Numbered from the stretch's first letter, positions 46,856-58,295 are shown. The stretch is 64,000 nucleotides of DNA from Bifiguratus adelaidae (GCA_002261195.1 MVBO01000032.1:65086-129085), one strand, 5' to 3'. Notes: a model not told the origin generated them from the letters alone. Made by a program: numbers and translations.

Positions 46856-48601
46856 TTATAAATAAGTATTACCCGTAAAGAATAGAGCCCATCCCGATAG
46901 ATCCTCCGTGGGCCATTCAATCGTTGAAGGGAATACAAAGTCCGCTTTTGACATGTCGAACACTGCTTCCTTCTTTTGAGGTTCTTCGAGTAAGCCCATC
47001 TCAAACTCCTTCTTCTGCCGTGAGCTCTTGACTAAATGACGCGCCATGCTGACTGACTCTGCGCCGAGTTCTGTCTGATACACCTCTTCCAACTGGACCA
47101 GAACGTCAAGCGCAGGGTTGACCATGACCAGACTTTCTCGCGTATCAATCGACAAGAGAACGCAGATACACTGGAAAGGTACACTGAGCAGATTCCACCA
47201 AGGTCGCTTCTTCTTGCTGAGGACAATCGCTTGATCCAATCCCTCTTGCGCTATGGTCAGGATGGTGCTGATCTGATCTTTGGACATTTTGACGTTGGAG
47301 AGGCGATACCTTCTATAGAGCGCGAAGCACACGTCTGTCTTGAGCAGGGCAATGGCAGGCAAATTACTTGGCATCTTGAGAAGATTGTCAAACACCACGT
47401 TTCGCCTCGTCATTTCCGAGAGGTCGCTACCCTGGGGGGTGAAATCGGGTAGCATGTGCGCTAGCTCAATAAGATCTTCTGTGTGGTCACCTGCCTTGGG
47501 GTTGAACTGCCGACATCCAATGTTATCCAATCCAGCTTTGGACCTTCCGACTTCGGCAGAAAAGAACTTGTTGAGCGACCAAGCAACCCAGAATGTCCTC
47601 CGACGCAATTCCAGCTCCTCTGGACTCAACATGCGAGGGCCGTGTGGAGTCGTTAACCGGAGATTCATGAACTCCTGGTGAAGTCCTATCGATTCAGCAA
47701 TGTTTATCATGATGCAACTTGTTATCCAGGACAAGTGCGGCCGAGTCGTCAATCGAAGATACATGGTGCGTAAAATCCACCCGGCAACGTGATAGAGTGA
47801 CAAGTATTCTCCAGGCTGCGAGACGGTCATCTCCAATATCATTCGTGCATTCTCTGCGAGCTGTGTTTCGACTGTACAAGGTACCGAGTGCGTGAAAAGA
47901 GACCCGAGGACAATCACGCCGCAGAGCACCGCCTCAAAATCGCGTCTAGGAGGATTCGGTCCCCGCAGATGCTCGCATTGAAGAAAGAAAGCCTCACGGT
48001 CAAGAAATCCATACAGCGGATGGATCTCTTCGAAATAAATTGAGCTATAGTAGTGAATGTCTTCCTGCGTGACGAGGCGGACAATGCTGGAAGGTATCGG
48101 CAGCTTCAATTCGGGTCGAATATTCGGCTTCCAGGCATACGGATGGATTGGAGGCGGATCAGGAATCTGTAGATCGACTCCTAAGCTCCTTGCAAACGCT
48201 ACGGCACAGTCCGAGCTGACGAATCGTGATCTGATGGGCTCCAAAAAGGGCAAGGACGACTCGTCCGGAAAGGCGCGTCCGTTCTCTGTGCCGTTTGGTC
48301 GCAGTACCTGCTGAGTTTGGGGCACGGCTCCAAGTTCATGTCCCAGTCGACCTGCGTTGTTGGAACCAGATCTCCGCTGAGCCGCATTGAGATTGCCGCT
48401 AGCCATACAAATCTCCTCTATCGCAGGAGTGTGAGCTCTTTTAAAACGCGCACTAGATGAGTTGTAGGCACACTCGTAATCGTAACCGACACATTCGGCG
48501 CAAGGCAAGTTGCCATCACATTTTCTCTTTCGCTTACGACAAGGTTCGCAAGCTGCTCTAGATCTCACGCGATGCCGTATAGGTCCTGCATGAGTCGACA
48601 T
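46856..48601 (-). CDS. Zn2Cys6 transcription factor
   Basis: Fungal regulator, 581 residues from ATG 48601 as a single exon. The zinc cluster near residues 15-45 reads RAACEPCRKRKRKCDGNLPCAECVG (CX2CX6C...CX2C), followed by DYECAYNSS. The fungal-specific domain has IHYYSSIYFEEIHPLYGF, RRRTFWVAWSLNKFFSAEVG and DNIGCRQFNPK. The C-terminus may continue in a further exon. Its position beside an MFS exporter and two enzyme relics suggests it was the local regulator of that cluster; this is inference. Confidence 0.9.
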   Translation of the reverse strand: MSTHAGPIRHRVRSRAACEPCRKRKRKCDGNLPCAECVGYDYECAYNSSSARFKRAHTPAIEEICMASGNLNAAQRRSGSNNAGRLGHELGAVPQTQQVLRPNGTENGRAFPDESSLPFLEPIRSRFVSSDCAVAFARSLGVDLQIPDPPPIHPYAWKPNIRPELKLPIPSSIVRLVTQEDIHYYSSIYFEEIHPLYGFLDREAFFLQCEHLRGPNPPRRDFEAVLCGVIVLGSLFTHSVPCTVETQLAENARMILEMTVSQPGEYLSLYHVAGWILRTMYLRLTTRPHLSWITSCIMINIAESIGLHQEFMNLRLTTPHGPRMLSPEELELRRRTFWVAWSLNKFFSAEVGRSKAGLDNIGCRQFNPKAGDHTEDLIELAHMLPDFTPQGSDLSEMTRRNVVFDNLLKMPSNLPAIALLKTDVCFALYRRYRLSNVKMSKDQISTILTIAQEGLDQAIVLSKKKRPWWNLLSVPFQCICVLLSIDTRESLVMVNPALDVLVQLEEVYQTELGAESVSMARHLVKSSRQKKEFEMGLLEEPQKKEAVFDMSKADFVFPSTIEWPTEDLSGWALFFTGNTYL

Positions 48602-49310
48602 AAAGAACAATGGATTGGATCAAAATGAAATTATGCTTCTGCGCAGCATTGCACTAAGGAACAAGCATTGGGCAACCCTCGGTGACGGACAGGACACGGG
48701 AGGCGAAAAGCATGTAGTCATGGTGTAATAGCTTCGCTACGCATCATGCAAAATATGAAAAACAATGGGGATAATGGCCAGCAACGCAATTCAATGGGTC
48801 ATGGATCTCTGATCAACAGACAATGAATACATGATAGCCTTGTTAGACATGGTGACGCTGGATGCATTGCATCGGAGAGGACATTAGAAAGCCCCGTTAT
48901 GTAACCGTGCTCATGTAAGAACGCGTCTGACGATTAACGGGGATTCATTCATTTCATTCATTTTGGGGGATTTTGCTGTTCGCGCGTGCATGCGTGCATG
49001 GGGATATCTGGGTTCTGTATTCATCGTTCATGTTTGGTATTGTTATTCTGCTATGAATTACACTCTGTGTCTTAGGGTGCTCAAACGAACTAACTAGCAT
49101 GATTGGAGTCCGGCAATCTATCACGTAAAACGCATTTCAAGAAATTCAGTTCATTGTTTACTGATTGTTGCCGGTCTAGCGGATTGTGCGGAGAAGGAGG
49201 GTATATATAATTTTTATTGAGCGGGTGTCGCGTATCTCTTTCTCGACGCCTTAGAATTTCCTTTATACCTTCTTTTACTCTCTTGTCGTGGAGATCAAGC
49301 TCTCTGCGTC
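48602..49310. other. Intergenic
   Basis: About 710 bp between divergent regulator and ABC relic. TATA-like GTATATATAA near 49200 may be the old ABC promoter. No gene recognised. Confidence 0.45.
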
Positions 49311-49318
49311 GTGTCATC

Positions 49319-51030
49319 ATGCATCGAGCCGAGGAAGAAAAGCTACCCAATTTCCTGCGAACTGATTTTGACGGCGCAGGCACACAATCCTCATAACAAG
49401 CATCCCTCTTCCGAAGAGGATAACGCAAGTACTGTCATTGATGCTGAATTGGTGGATGAAATCAACGTGGAACGGAGCGAGCAAATGTTCAGAGACTTGC
49501 AGCGACGCATGTCGGAGGGGTCAGCCAATATCCTTACGCGTCCCTTTCGCACATTATTGCGTCGATCCACCCGCAAGTCTCACCTTGGAGATCTGGAAAA
49601 AGGTGACCAGCCTCAAGAGCCGCAGCCTTTTGACTTGAACGATTACCTCGAGACAGGAGTACGCGCTGCAGATTCGAATGGCCACCGACGCCATCACATG
49701 GGATTTGTGTTCAAGGATTTGACGATTGTCAGTGAAGGAGCGGATGCATCGACCATCATGACACTGCTGACTCCTTTTGTGGGTATTCACAAATTTCGTA
49801 ATCCACTCCGAAGGGGCAAGGCAAACCACAGAACAGTATTCGATATTGTCCATAACGTGACGGGATTTTGCGAGGAAGGTGAAATGCTCCTCGTACTGGG
49901 TCGTCCTGGTGCCGGTTGTTCCAGACTTCTTCGTGTTCTCGCCAATTCTCGAAAGGGCTTCTTGGACATCAAAGGGGATGTTACCTATAGCGGTATTGAT
50001 GCGCAAGACTTTAAAGACTACCCCGGAGAGGCCATTTACAGTATGGAATAAGATGCCCATTACCCGGTGCCCACCGTCAAGGAAACCTTGGGATCCGTTC
50101 TACGCATGAAGACTCCCGCAAAACGTCTACCTGGTATCTCGCGCAAGATGTTTCAGGAAGATTATATGAAAACTCTTTTGGAAATCTTTGGTCTCAAGAA
50201 GCGACAAAATACCATGGTGGTAATGCCTTCGTCCGTGGTCTTTCTGGTGGTGAACGCAAGCGAATGACCATTGCTGAAGCAATGGCGGCTAGTAGCGCCA
50301 TCACAGCCTGAGATTGTCCTACTCGAGGTCTCGACGCGGCCAGCGCCCTTGACTACTCAAAGTCACTGCGGATTCATTGTGATATCATGGATAAGACCAG
50401 CGTTAGACCATTGTATTAGGCATCCGACAGCATCTATCAGCTATATAACAAGGTCATGGTGCTCTATCTTGGTCGGTGTATCTTCTTTGGTCCGTGCGAT
50501 CGTGCGAAGGCTTACTTTATGGAGATGGGTTACACCTGCGAGCCTCGCAAAAGTATCCCAGACTTCATGACCAGTATAACCAATCCCAATGAACGCATCA
50601 TTGTGGAGAGCTTTGAAGAGAAGGTGCCCGAGACACCCGAACAGTTCGAGCGGTACTTTTTAGAGTCCAATGATCATCAAGTCTTGCTGCAGAACATTGC
50701 CGAGTACGAAGCTCGAATCGGGCGCGAGCCAGCCAAATAGAGTTCAAGGCTTACGTCGCTGATATCAAGCAGAAGGGTGTGCCGAGCAAGTCCATCTACT
50801 CGGCCAACTTTTTATGAACAGACCAAGGCTCTGACTGACCATCCGTCAATTCCAAATCTTGTGGGGAGACAAGCATGTCCTTTTTGAACGCTACGCATCA
50901 GTCCTTATTCAAGGCTTTATTTACGGTTCCATCTTTTATAAAATGAAGCTCAATTCTCTTGGTGCCTTCCAAAGAGGTGGTGGCTACCTCTTTATTTGTC
51001 CAAGTCTCGATCCTTCTACATACATTCAGT
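49319..51030 (+). pseudogene. PDR-type ABC transporter (ABCG) relic
   Basis: First half of a pleiotropic-drug-resistance transporter. The start MHRAEEEKLPNFLRTDFDG is in a different frame from the following NVERSEQMFRDLQRRMSEG. The first nucleotide-binding domain is recognisable: Walker A GRPGAGCSRLLRVLA, a TAA at 50049-50051 in place of an acidic residue, a shift near 50215, then signature FVRGLSGGERKRMTIAEAM, a garbled Walker B, and GRCIFFGPCDRAKAYF. A transmembrane scrap (YASVLIQGFIYGSIFYKM) ends near 51000. The second half (NBD2/TMD2) is absent. Non-functional. Confidence 0.88.
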
Positions 51031-51036
51031 GCAGGT

Positions 51037-51249
51037 TTAGCAATCGGTAAAGTACCCTAAATTACCCAACTCATATTGTCGAGATAACCAAAAGATGGAT
51101 CCTTTCTCGGTGTCTCTAAGGATCTGAAATGCTTTGCCATTATCATCAGCGGCAGTAGTTGTCGGCGCAGAATTAATGCAGAGCACATAAATGCTTGCTG
51201 TCAGGGTAACTAACACAACAGAGAAATACACTCGAAGAACGGATGTCAT
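51037..51249 (-). CDS. Possible small secreted protein
   Basis: A 70-residue open frame from ATG 51249 with a strong signal-peptide-like start (MTSVLRVYFSVVLVTLTASI) and a short polar tail lacking Cys pairs. A minus-strand TATAAAAT lies at 51425-51432, about 180 bp upstream, which supports transcription in this direction. There is no homology I recognise, and it sits next to gene ruins, so it could be a chance frame. Confidence 0.3.
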   Translation of the reverse strand: MTSVLRVYFSVVLVTLTASIYVLCINSAPTTTAADDNGKAFQILRDTEKGSIFWLSRQYELGNLGYFTDC

Positions 51250-51809
51250 TTTGTGGATTGCGATCCCGTTTACAATATCAAGTGATGCTGTGACAATACT
51301 AGTGCAGGCTAATTATCGAGCAATGAGCACACAAGGCATGCAGAAGTTCGTCAGAAATTAAGTAGCGTCTAGGGTCACAAGATTTCTTTTCATGAACCGT
51401 TTCCAGCGTGAGCTGCAGCCTCTGATTTTATACTTTACCCCACAACTGCCATAACCCTGACATTCCATCACGTGGCTCTGCCGTGCAGCTTCGGCCTCCG
51501 TCGCTGGCAGTGCTGCTGTGTTACCAAACAATCGTGACGCACACACCCGGCCTTTACAGCCATATCTGGCAAAATCCTGCTGCGGCAAGGACGAAGATCC
51601 GGGTGGCGATGCGAGTCTGTTAAGTTTGGTGTGTAACATGGGTTAGAAGTATATATACTCGCCCCACCTCTAATATAGGTTGTTGCCAGCCCAACCGCTT
51701 GCTTTATCCTTCCTCTTGCTACGTCTTTGTACCGTATACGCTCTATACGTTAGCCATACAGATAATCGCGTCTACTCGTCCGTTTTAGGTTGCTTCGAGA
51801 CGCGTTGCT
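51250..51809. other. Intergenic
   Basis: About 560 bp between the small minus-strand frame and the NACHT relic. It holds a minus-strand TATA box (51425-51432) and a TATATATA near 51651. A 93-codon minus frame (51358-51639) has no recognisable features. Confidence 0.45.
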
Positions 51810-53311
51810 ATGAGCTTTGGCTTTGGCGTAGGCGACATAATGACCGTCCTTGATCTTGCGAACAGCCTCTGTCAACGATTTCGTGATGCTCCAGAGCAAT
51901 TTAGGGCAATCTCTGCTGAGTGAGTTGCCCCCTGAGTTCTCACCGAATACTCACAGTTCGATTTCCAAGGGTCAGGAGTCTATTATCGTTCTCCATGACA
52001 TCAAGTTTGACTTACCGCAGCTGGATCTCACTGGCAACAAGGCTGAAAGTCTGCGTGAAATTGGTGCGGGATGTCATGAAGCCCATAAAACACTCAATAT
52101 AACGTTGGGAAACTACCAAGAGCTGGGTCCTAATCACAAAGATTCAAAGCCTAAAGACAAGGTCCTCAGGGTAGGGAAGAGACTAAAATGGGAGCCGGAC
52201 GATACAAGCGCGCTTCGGAATCGCATCGCATCGAATATGTCTCTCTTAAGCACATTCTATAGCCAACTTACTAGGCAATTGTCAGATTGTTGCTATTAGG
52301 ATACGAAGCTAAATATACGCAGTCAAATATCCCACGCGACGAAAGAAGGCGTGAACCGACTGAACAGGCGACAAGACGATCAGGATCGACTAGCTATTAT
52401 CGATTGGCTCACGCCAATCGATTATGCTAAACAGCAGAGTGACTTGATTGCAAGACGACAGCGGGGAACAGGGCAATGGCTTTTAGATTCAAACAAGTTC
52501 AGGCGCTGGTGCGATCAAAGCGGCCAGACTTTGTATTGCCCAGGCATTCCTGGAGCCGGCAAGACGATGATGACCTTCTATTGTTGTTGAGCACCTCTCT
52601 AAAAAGTTTCAAAACAATGCCAGTACGGGCATCGCGTATCTGTATTGCAGCTACCAACGGCAATAAGAACAAAATCCGGTCGAACTACTTGCGTGCCTGT
52701 TGAAGCAGTTGGTTCAGCAGAAACCCTTCGTACCAGACAGCATGAAGGATCTTTATCAGCGCCACAAAGACAAACGGACTCGCCCCTCATTTGACGAGAT
52801 CTCCGAAGTCTTGCACTCTGTCATTGCTAGTTGTTCTATGGTCTTTATCCTCATCGATGCGCTGCACGAATATCACTTCCCTCATAAAGATCGCAGAAGG
52901 GTTCTGTCAGAGATTGAAGATCGCAGAAAGGTTCTGTCAGAGGTATTCAAGCTTCCAGCCAAGACTGGAATAAATCTCTGGGTGACTTCAAGGTTTATCC
53001 CGGACATCAGGGACATCATGGAAGAGTCACTCTTGCTCTACAAGGACAAGCAACTGACGGTTGCGAGACTACGTGCAATGGTTCTCGGATTAGTCGCAGA
53101 AACGGAACGTTTGCTCAAGACCGACTTACTGTTTTATGAAGAAGCCTTCCATCATCACAGTTCGCCGTATCGAATGCCGGTTCGTTCGGATGGTCCTGTG
53201 AACCCGCATCAACGTCCGCAGATTACCAGATTGATCAACGAACTACAAAAGGGTCAACGGATCACAATCAAAAAACTTACCTTCAATTCCTTGGCAAACT
53301 CTCGTGGATGA
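51810..53311 (+). pseudogene. NACHT NLR-like (heterokaryon-incompatibility type) relic
   Basis: Remains of a fungal NLR-like ATPase. The N-terminal domain starts MSFGFGVGDIMTVLDLANSL, with a plausible intron (GTGAGT...CCAAG) before EVRSL, then a one-base loss shifts the frame. The NACHT entry is clear: [32 protein letters not shown] and P-loop [10 protein letters not shown] (about 52537-52566). An extra base follows. STGIAYLYCSYQRQ then ends at TAA (52664-52666) before EQNPVELLACLLKQL. The Walker B-like VFILIDALHEYH and WVTSRFIPDI are present; the C-terminal repeats are missing. It cannot be functional as read. Confidence 0.85.
52889..52948 (+). repeat. 30-bp tandem duplication inside the NACHT relic
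   Basis: Two adjacent 30-bp units sharing GATCGCAGAA and GGTTCTGTCAGAG encode DRRRVLSEIE and DRRKVLSEVF. The copies differ at several bases, so the duplication is not brand-new. Confidence 0.75.
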
Positions 53312-53488
53312 CCCGGCGAACAAAGAGGCTCTTTGGGATTGGGCCAGAGATATGCGAAATCAGTTGTCTGTGACAGGAGACAGGTGGCTTAGAGATACCG
53401 TTGTAGAGAAGATCTTCTACCTGATATGTTTCGTCACCGCACCTGATAGTTGCCACCTCCCGACCAATGAATGTCTCCATTTTGCCTT

Positions 53489-54495
53489 TTACATTCTGTT
53501 CTCTGTTGGCTTCTCGGGTCGATAATCCGGGTCTTCGCCAAGCTCGAGATTGGATGCCATCGACAGCCAGTAGATGACCCGAAGAAACCGGATCGCCCCG
53601 TCTTTGGTTCGTATGTCAAAACGGGCTTCTTCCGTGCCACTCTGATCTCCCCTTATCACCCCAAATTCGTGTCCTCCCATGAAGAAGACCACCACCGACT
53701 GCCGCCAAGGTTGGTGCTTCTTGATGCCCCACAGATATTTGAGAACTTGTTGTTCCGCAGCGTTGGCATCAGTCAACTTGAGTTCGCCAAAAACAAGCAC
53801 TTGCTCAAATGGTTCCAGGCTGGGGACGGAGCTTTCTTGAGACCATAACCTCCACATTCATCCCAAGCTGCAACGGGTAGCATAACAACATCCATGCGAA
53901 GATCCTCATGCGCCCTCTTGCCCTTGCTTAGAGGAAATGGTCCGGTAGGGTTCGTTGGCCCTGCAAAAGCTTGCTTAGGTTTTCCGTCGCAAATTTCGAA
54001 TGCTACTGACGCTAGAAATTCGACAAAGGGTCCTTCATCATCCGATTGAGATTGAAATTTCGGCCACGACCAGAAGACATCCACATGTTTTTTATCAGCC
54101 CAAGGTGGCAATTCTTGTCGGAGTAGTCCAGTTGATTGGAGAGACTCGGCTTGTTCCTGAATTCTCGGATAATCAGCCTCTCCTATGAGATGATCAAGGA
54201 AATCTTCACTGATAAAATGTCCATTGTGAAGTTCCCACTTCAAGTCGTTCATTAGGTTGCCATCGATGATCTTGAGTAAAGGCTGCTTGTTGGGTGCAGA
54301 CTGCATCATAGGCGTTGGGTCGTTGGATTTCGAACTATGTGGTGGAGGAGATGACGTTTCCCTCATCCGCTTTGATCCTCCAGAATCGTTGCTTGGGTTC
54401 GTTTTCGACTTGCGCGAGCCTGATCTGGAGCCGCTCTTCGGACTCGGTTGAAAGCGCTGGTCCTGTAGATGCACAGCTTCGATTGAACGCGCCAT
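53489..54495 (-). pseudogene. FunK1-like protein, broken and truncated
   Basis: A 240-codon frame from ATG 54495 has a basic Ser-rich start, then MNDLKWELHNGHFISEDFL and KKHVDVFWSWPKFQ. It runs into a frameshift near 53820, after which the other frame carries LVFGELKLTDANAAEQQVLK, VVFFMGGHEFGVIRGDQSG and ARFDIRTKDGAIRFLRVIYW. This GELK...FDI...RVI order is that of the N-terminal part of fungal FunK1 kinase-like proteins. The kinase part itself is missing. One frameshift could be a sequencing error, but the lost C-terminus indicates a relic. Confidence 0.6.
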
Positions 54496-55089
54496 GTGTT
54501 CGATCAGTTACCGTCGACAGGACATTGATGAAAGCTGAGTTGATAGCTCCGGGAAAGCTGTAACCGACTTGGAGATTGGCTGGCGATGTGTAAAATGGAT
54601 AAAGCGCGGTAGAGAGGAAAAGGTACACAGCGTGATATCCGGGCTCGCGTCGCCTTTTATGGAAGCGTTGCGACGTTTATACTTATTTGGGAAACTGTGC
54701 GTGGCATAGACTTGTCAAAGCGTGTCGCCGCTTCGCAACATAACCTGCAGAACATCTGCGCATGCTTCTTTGGAAAATCTAACAGATTGCCGACATGGTA
54801 GCATGCTATTGTCGATCCGCAACTTGACATGTGCGGCAAACTCAGGTGCAGATCATCGCTGTGCATGTGAAGTATAGACACGCTCGAAGAACTCGAAGTG
54901 TTCACAGATCTATGGTCACATTCCATTACATACACCCATCTTCTCTTTTCACGCGCTCTGTGCCCCAAGTTTTAATTCTGTGCTTCATTCAATGTTACAC
55001 ATAGACTTTATATACGTTATATATATTCCTTAGTGCAACCATTTCGGCTGCATCGAGCCCTTTTTCGTCGTTTTGCACTCTGACTCCTC
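54496..55089. other. Divergent intergenic
   Basis: About 590 bp with the promoter of the following gene; no other feature recognised. A minus-strand frame (54335-54628) overlaps but lacks family features. Confidence 0.45.
55007..55027 (+). promoter_or_regulatory. TATA-rich core promoter before the helical-bundle gene
   Basis: TTTATATACGTTATATATAT sits 65-80 bp upstream of ATG 55090, a suitable distance for a TATA box in a gene with a short leader. Confidence 0.45.
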
Positions 55090-58000
55090 ATGTTCAAGAA
55101 GCGTAGCAAGTCACCTGCACCGCCAAGGACTCGCGATCCAGAGACTAGCAGCGACCTACCTGTGCCCTCGCCGAGTCGATCCTTTACATTCCGAAGAAAG
55201 ACCGATACAAGCCAACGAGACAAGAAGTCGACAGCTTCTACTTCGGACGGGTTGCTGGCTTTACCAGACGCGTTACCACGCACAGATCTTGATCCATCTG
55301 CCTGTAACAAACCTCTGCCAAAGCCGAATGAGTTTCAGATATTACAGGAAGAACTCGCTGCCGACAACAATGCACCTAGTCCACCCAGCAACATCTTTGC
55401 CAAGATATATAGAAGCAACACAGATCTGCTCATCAAAGCAAGTGATACGTACACCGCAGATTCTGGATATTTAACGAGTGTCCAAAGCTTCGGGCAAGAC
55501 ATCATTAACAGTGTCTCCCAGGTGGACGGTAGCCTGATCTCGTCAGCAACTAATATCATCGATAATAACTCCATCATTGAGAACGCCATACATATTGCAG
55601 AGAATCTGGCTGACTTGGGCAAAACCATGCCCTTCGTTGCACCGGCCTTTGTTATACTTAAGGTAAGGCGCGAATTGTTTATCAGTTGTGCCGTGGAGAA
55701 CTTTTGTTCAGTCTACCCATATTGCCTTCAGGCCATCATTGACATTGAGAAAAAGGCACGAGACGCAGAATCGAAGTGTAGTGATCTTTTGGAGCGTATC
55801 AACTTCATGATGGGAAATCTCACTGTGTTGGAAAATGCCGCTGTGATCGATGCAGTGAAAAGGGTTGTAGCGCGTATCGAGAAGACGTTGAAAAGCGCGT
55901 TAGATTTGATCTCTGCTTATCGTAAGCAGGGTTTTATCGTTCGCCGACTAAATCTCGGGAACAGCGACAAATTTACCTCCTGCGCAAACAAAGTAAAGGA
56001 CATCACAAGCGACCTTCTCATTAGCCTGCAAATTCAACAGTCTGGTCAGTTGGAGATTCTATCCCGACACGTGCCTGTGGATGCTGAGGACAAACTTGCT
56101 CAACAATTCCTGAATCTTCATGGTGAAGGTGCAAAGGTGAATTATACAAAACTGCAGTATGGTTGCAATTGCGCTCTCACACATTTCATGAATACACCAG
56201 AACAATCCTGAGCTAGTACAGGAGTTCGCCAAGCAAATCAATAGAACGGTGGAACCGGATACCCTGCAACAACTCAGCATGGACATGACAGAAATCATCA
56301 AGAACGGTCAAGAAGATGTAAAAAGTCTTATCGAAGAGCACATTGCCGATGCGATCGCCAAGGGGTTTGAGGATATCAGTGCCCGCATGGCGGAATTAGA
56401 CAACGAAGACAAACTTCTATGTGTTCAATGCAACCAGGTATGTTCGTCACGACGATTACCTGGGAAGTTGTGATTTGTTGTTGGCTAACCACCAGAGACA
56501 GGATTATCTCGATTCCCTCAACGGTAAAACTTCCTGTCGGTTTCACAAGGGCAGTTATGACGATTGGAACAAGATATGGCCGTGCTGCGGTGACGCAAAT
56601 CCTTGCTCGCGAGGACCCCATGCTGCAAAGCACCATTCAGATTATCCATATGATCAATTCTTTCACTATGCAGCCAGGATTAATAACTATGTCGATACTG
56701 TCGATGCATGGGCCTCTTGTCTGGATACCAATCTAGAGACAAGCTCAGAACAGACTGCGAGGGTTGGCAAGCTGCTTAGGTGGGCTACAAGGGCGGATAG
56801 AGTTGATAAGAATATCATTCTCGTCCACGTTGGCACTGTCTGGTACAACACGCCTTATTCTTTCCAAACCTACACGTATGAAGATCTTCAAAAGATCAGC
56901 ATGGAACCTGGATCGCCAGCTGCGAAAGCGGTTATTTTTCGTACGTCTGCCGACAACGATGAATTTTCAATGGCCGAATGGACATTTGGATCTGACAGCA
57001 CCATCAATGGCATCAAAATTACGGCAAAAGCAGCTACATCTCAGATACCCACAGTGAAGTTGGTACCGATTTCATCGTTGACTGCTGACAAGACTGCAGA
57101 AGCTCAAGAAATCACGGTCGGTGGTTTCACGATATATAAACCAAAAGCTAGCTATAAACTGCCGGACGTGCATAGAATCGGTCCAACCCTACCATCCAAA
57201 GCGACGCGACCGGTCCGAGATGATTTCGTATCAACTGGATCATCAAGCATGACTATACTGCTGAAAAGCCCACTGGCGGCTAATACAAAGTTCTCTCGGA
57301 CAGATGCCGACATTTTTGACGGCTCTATTTCCATTTTCAACAAAAACAAGAGCGAGCCGATTGTGCTGGTAGCGATCACCGCGTACTACCGTATGATTGG
57401 TGAGCAACAGTACATCAAGGTAGAAACACTCGACATAGATGCAAACAGACTTCCAGTGAAACTGGACCCACTACAACCTGTGCATGTAGATTTTAAGGCC
57501 ACAATACTTCGCAAGGAGAGCGACAAGAAGCTTGGCCTTCGAATGTGGAATCGCGCGCTGGTGGCACGAGATCAACCGTTGCGTCTCAAAGTCGTGGCTC
57601 AAGATATCGAGGGAAACAGGTCGTCACTTGTGATAGACTATGTTTTCAATCCAATGCCCGCGGATCAAGCCAACAAGGACGACATTGGTTTTTACTTTAT
57701 CGATGATCCTCTCCGTTGTGCTCGATACTCAGTGCGGGTGAAACCAGGCAGCGGTGATAGCATTGTGGAAATTGGATCGAAGAGCTACAGTACGCAAGAC
57801 CTTCATCGCATAGTCTATGGTGCCTTAAAGACAAATACGTCTGAGGTTGACCAAAACATCAATCAAGACGTGGATGGCCTCTGGCAATGGAATGCTTGGG
57901 TACTAGTGGACAAGTCCTGTCGCAGAGTGTATGCTTTCAAGATTTTGGTCACCAACGGTTCCTCTGTCTGTGTAGGGTATGCACTCTGCCCAGATTACGG

Positions 58001-58295
58001 CGATACCAGAGACGAACGAGATATCAGGTATGCAACAGAAACTGCTGTTCTGCCAGATGGGAAATTCGAGGCTTCACCTGCACTTCCCCAAACGGACGAT
58101 GTGGATGACATTCCCACTCCCGCCCCAATGTCAAAACTCAATGGCCAGCACACCACCAATGGTATACAAATACAAAAGCCTTTTGCAGGGGATGCTGGTT
58201 CATTAGAGGCTAGATTGGAGTCTATCGATCGCAATCTGGATCGCTTGGCAACCACCATGGAGGCACTGGTCAGCCTCTTGGCTCAAAAGTCATGA
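55090..58295 (+). CDS. MLKL/HeLo-like helical-bundle protein with Cys/His cluster and long C-terminal domain
   Basis: Four exons: 55090-55662, 55732-56136, 56201-56437 and 56496-58295, phases consistent, giving 1004 residues. The N-terminus is basic, Ser/Pro-rich and disordered (about 1-80). Residues about 190-310 form an amphipathic helical bundle (IIDIEKKARDAESKCSDLL; ALDLISAYRKQGFIVRRL; FTSCANKVKDITSDLLISL), resembling the four-helix MLKL/HeLo-type cell-death domains. Helices continue to about 400. A Cys/His cluster follows: CVQC, CRFH, WPCCGDANPCSRGPHAAKHH, probably zinc-binding. The rest (about 460-940) looks like beta-rich domains with VHVGTVWYNTPYSFQTYTYE and LWQWNAWVLVDKSCRRVYAF. A short coiled coil ends it. 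There is no kinase domain. The cell-death role is inference from the bundle and from nearby NLR and FunK1 ruins. Confidence 0.75.

Noticed and set aside
51358..51639. 93-codon minus-strand open frame with several Cys
   Set aside because: No signal peptide or family match; overlaps the likely promoter of the small 51249 frame.
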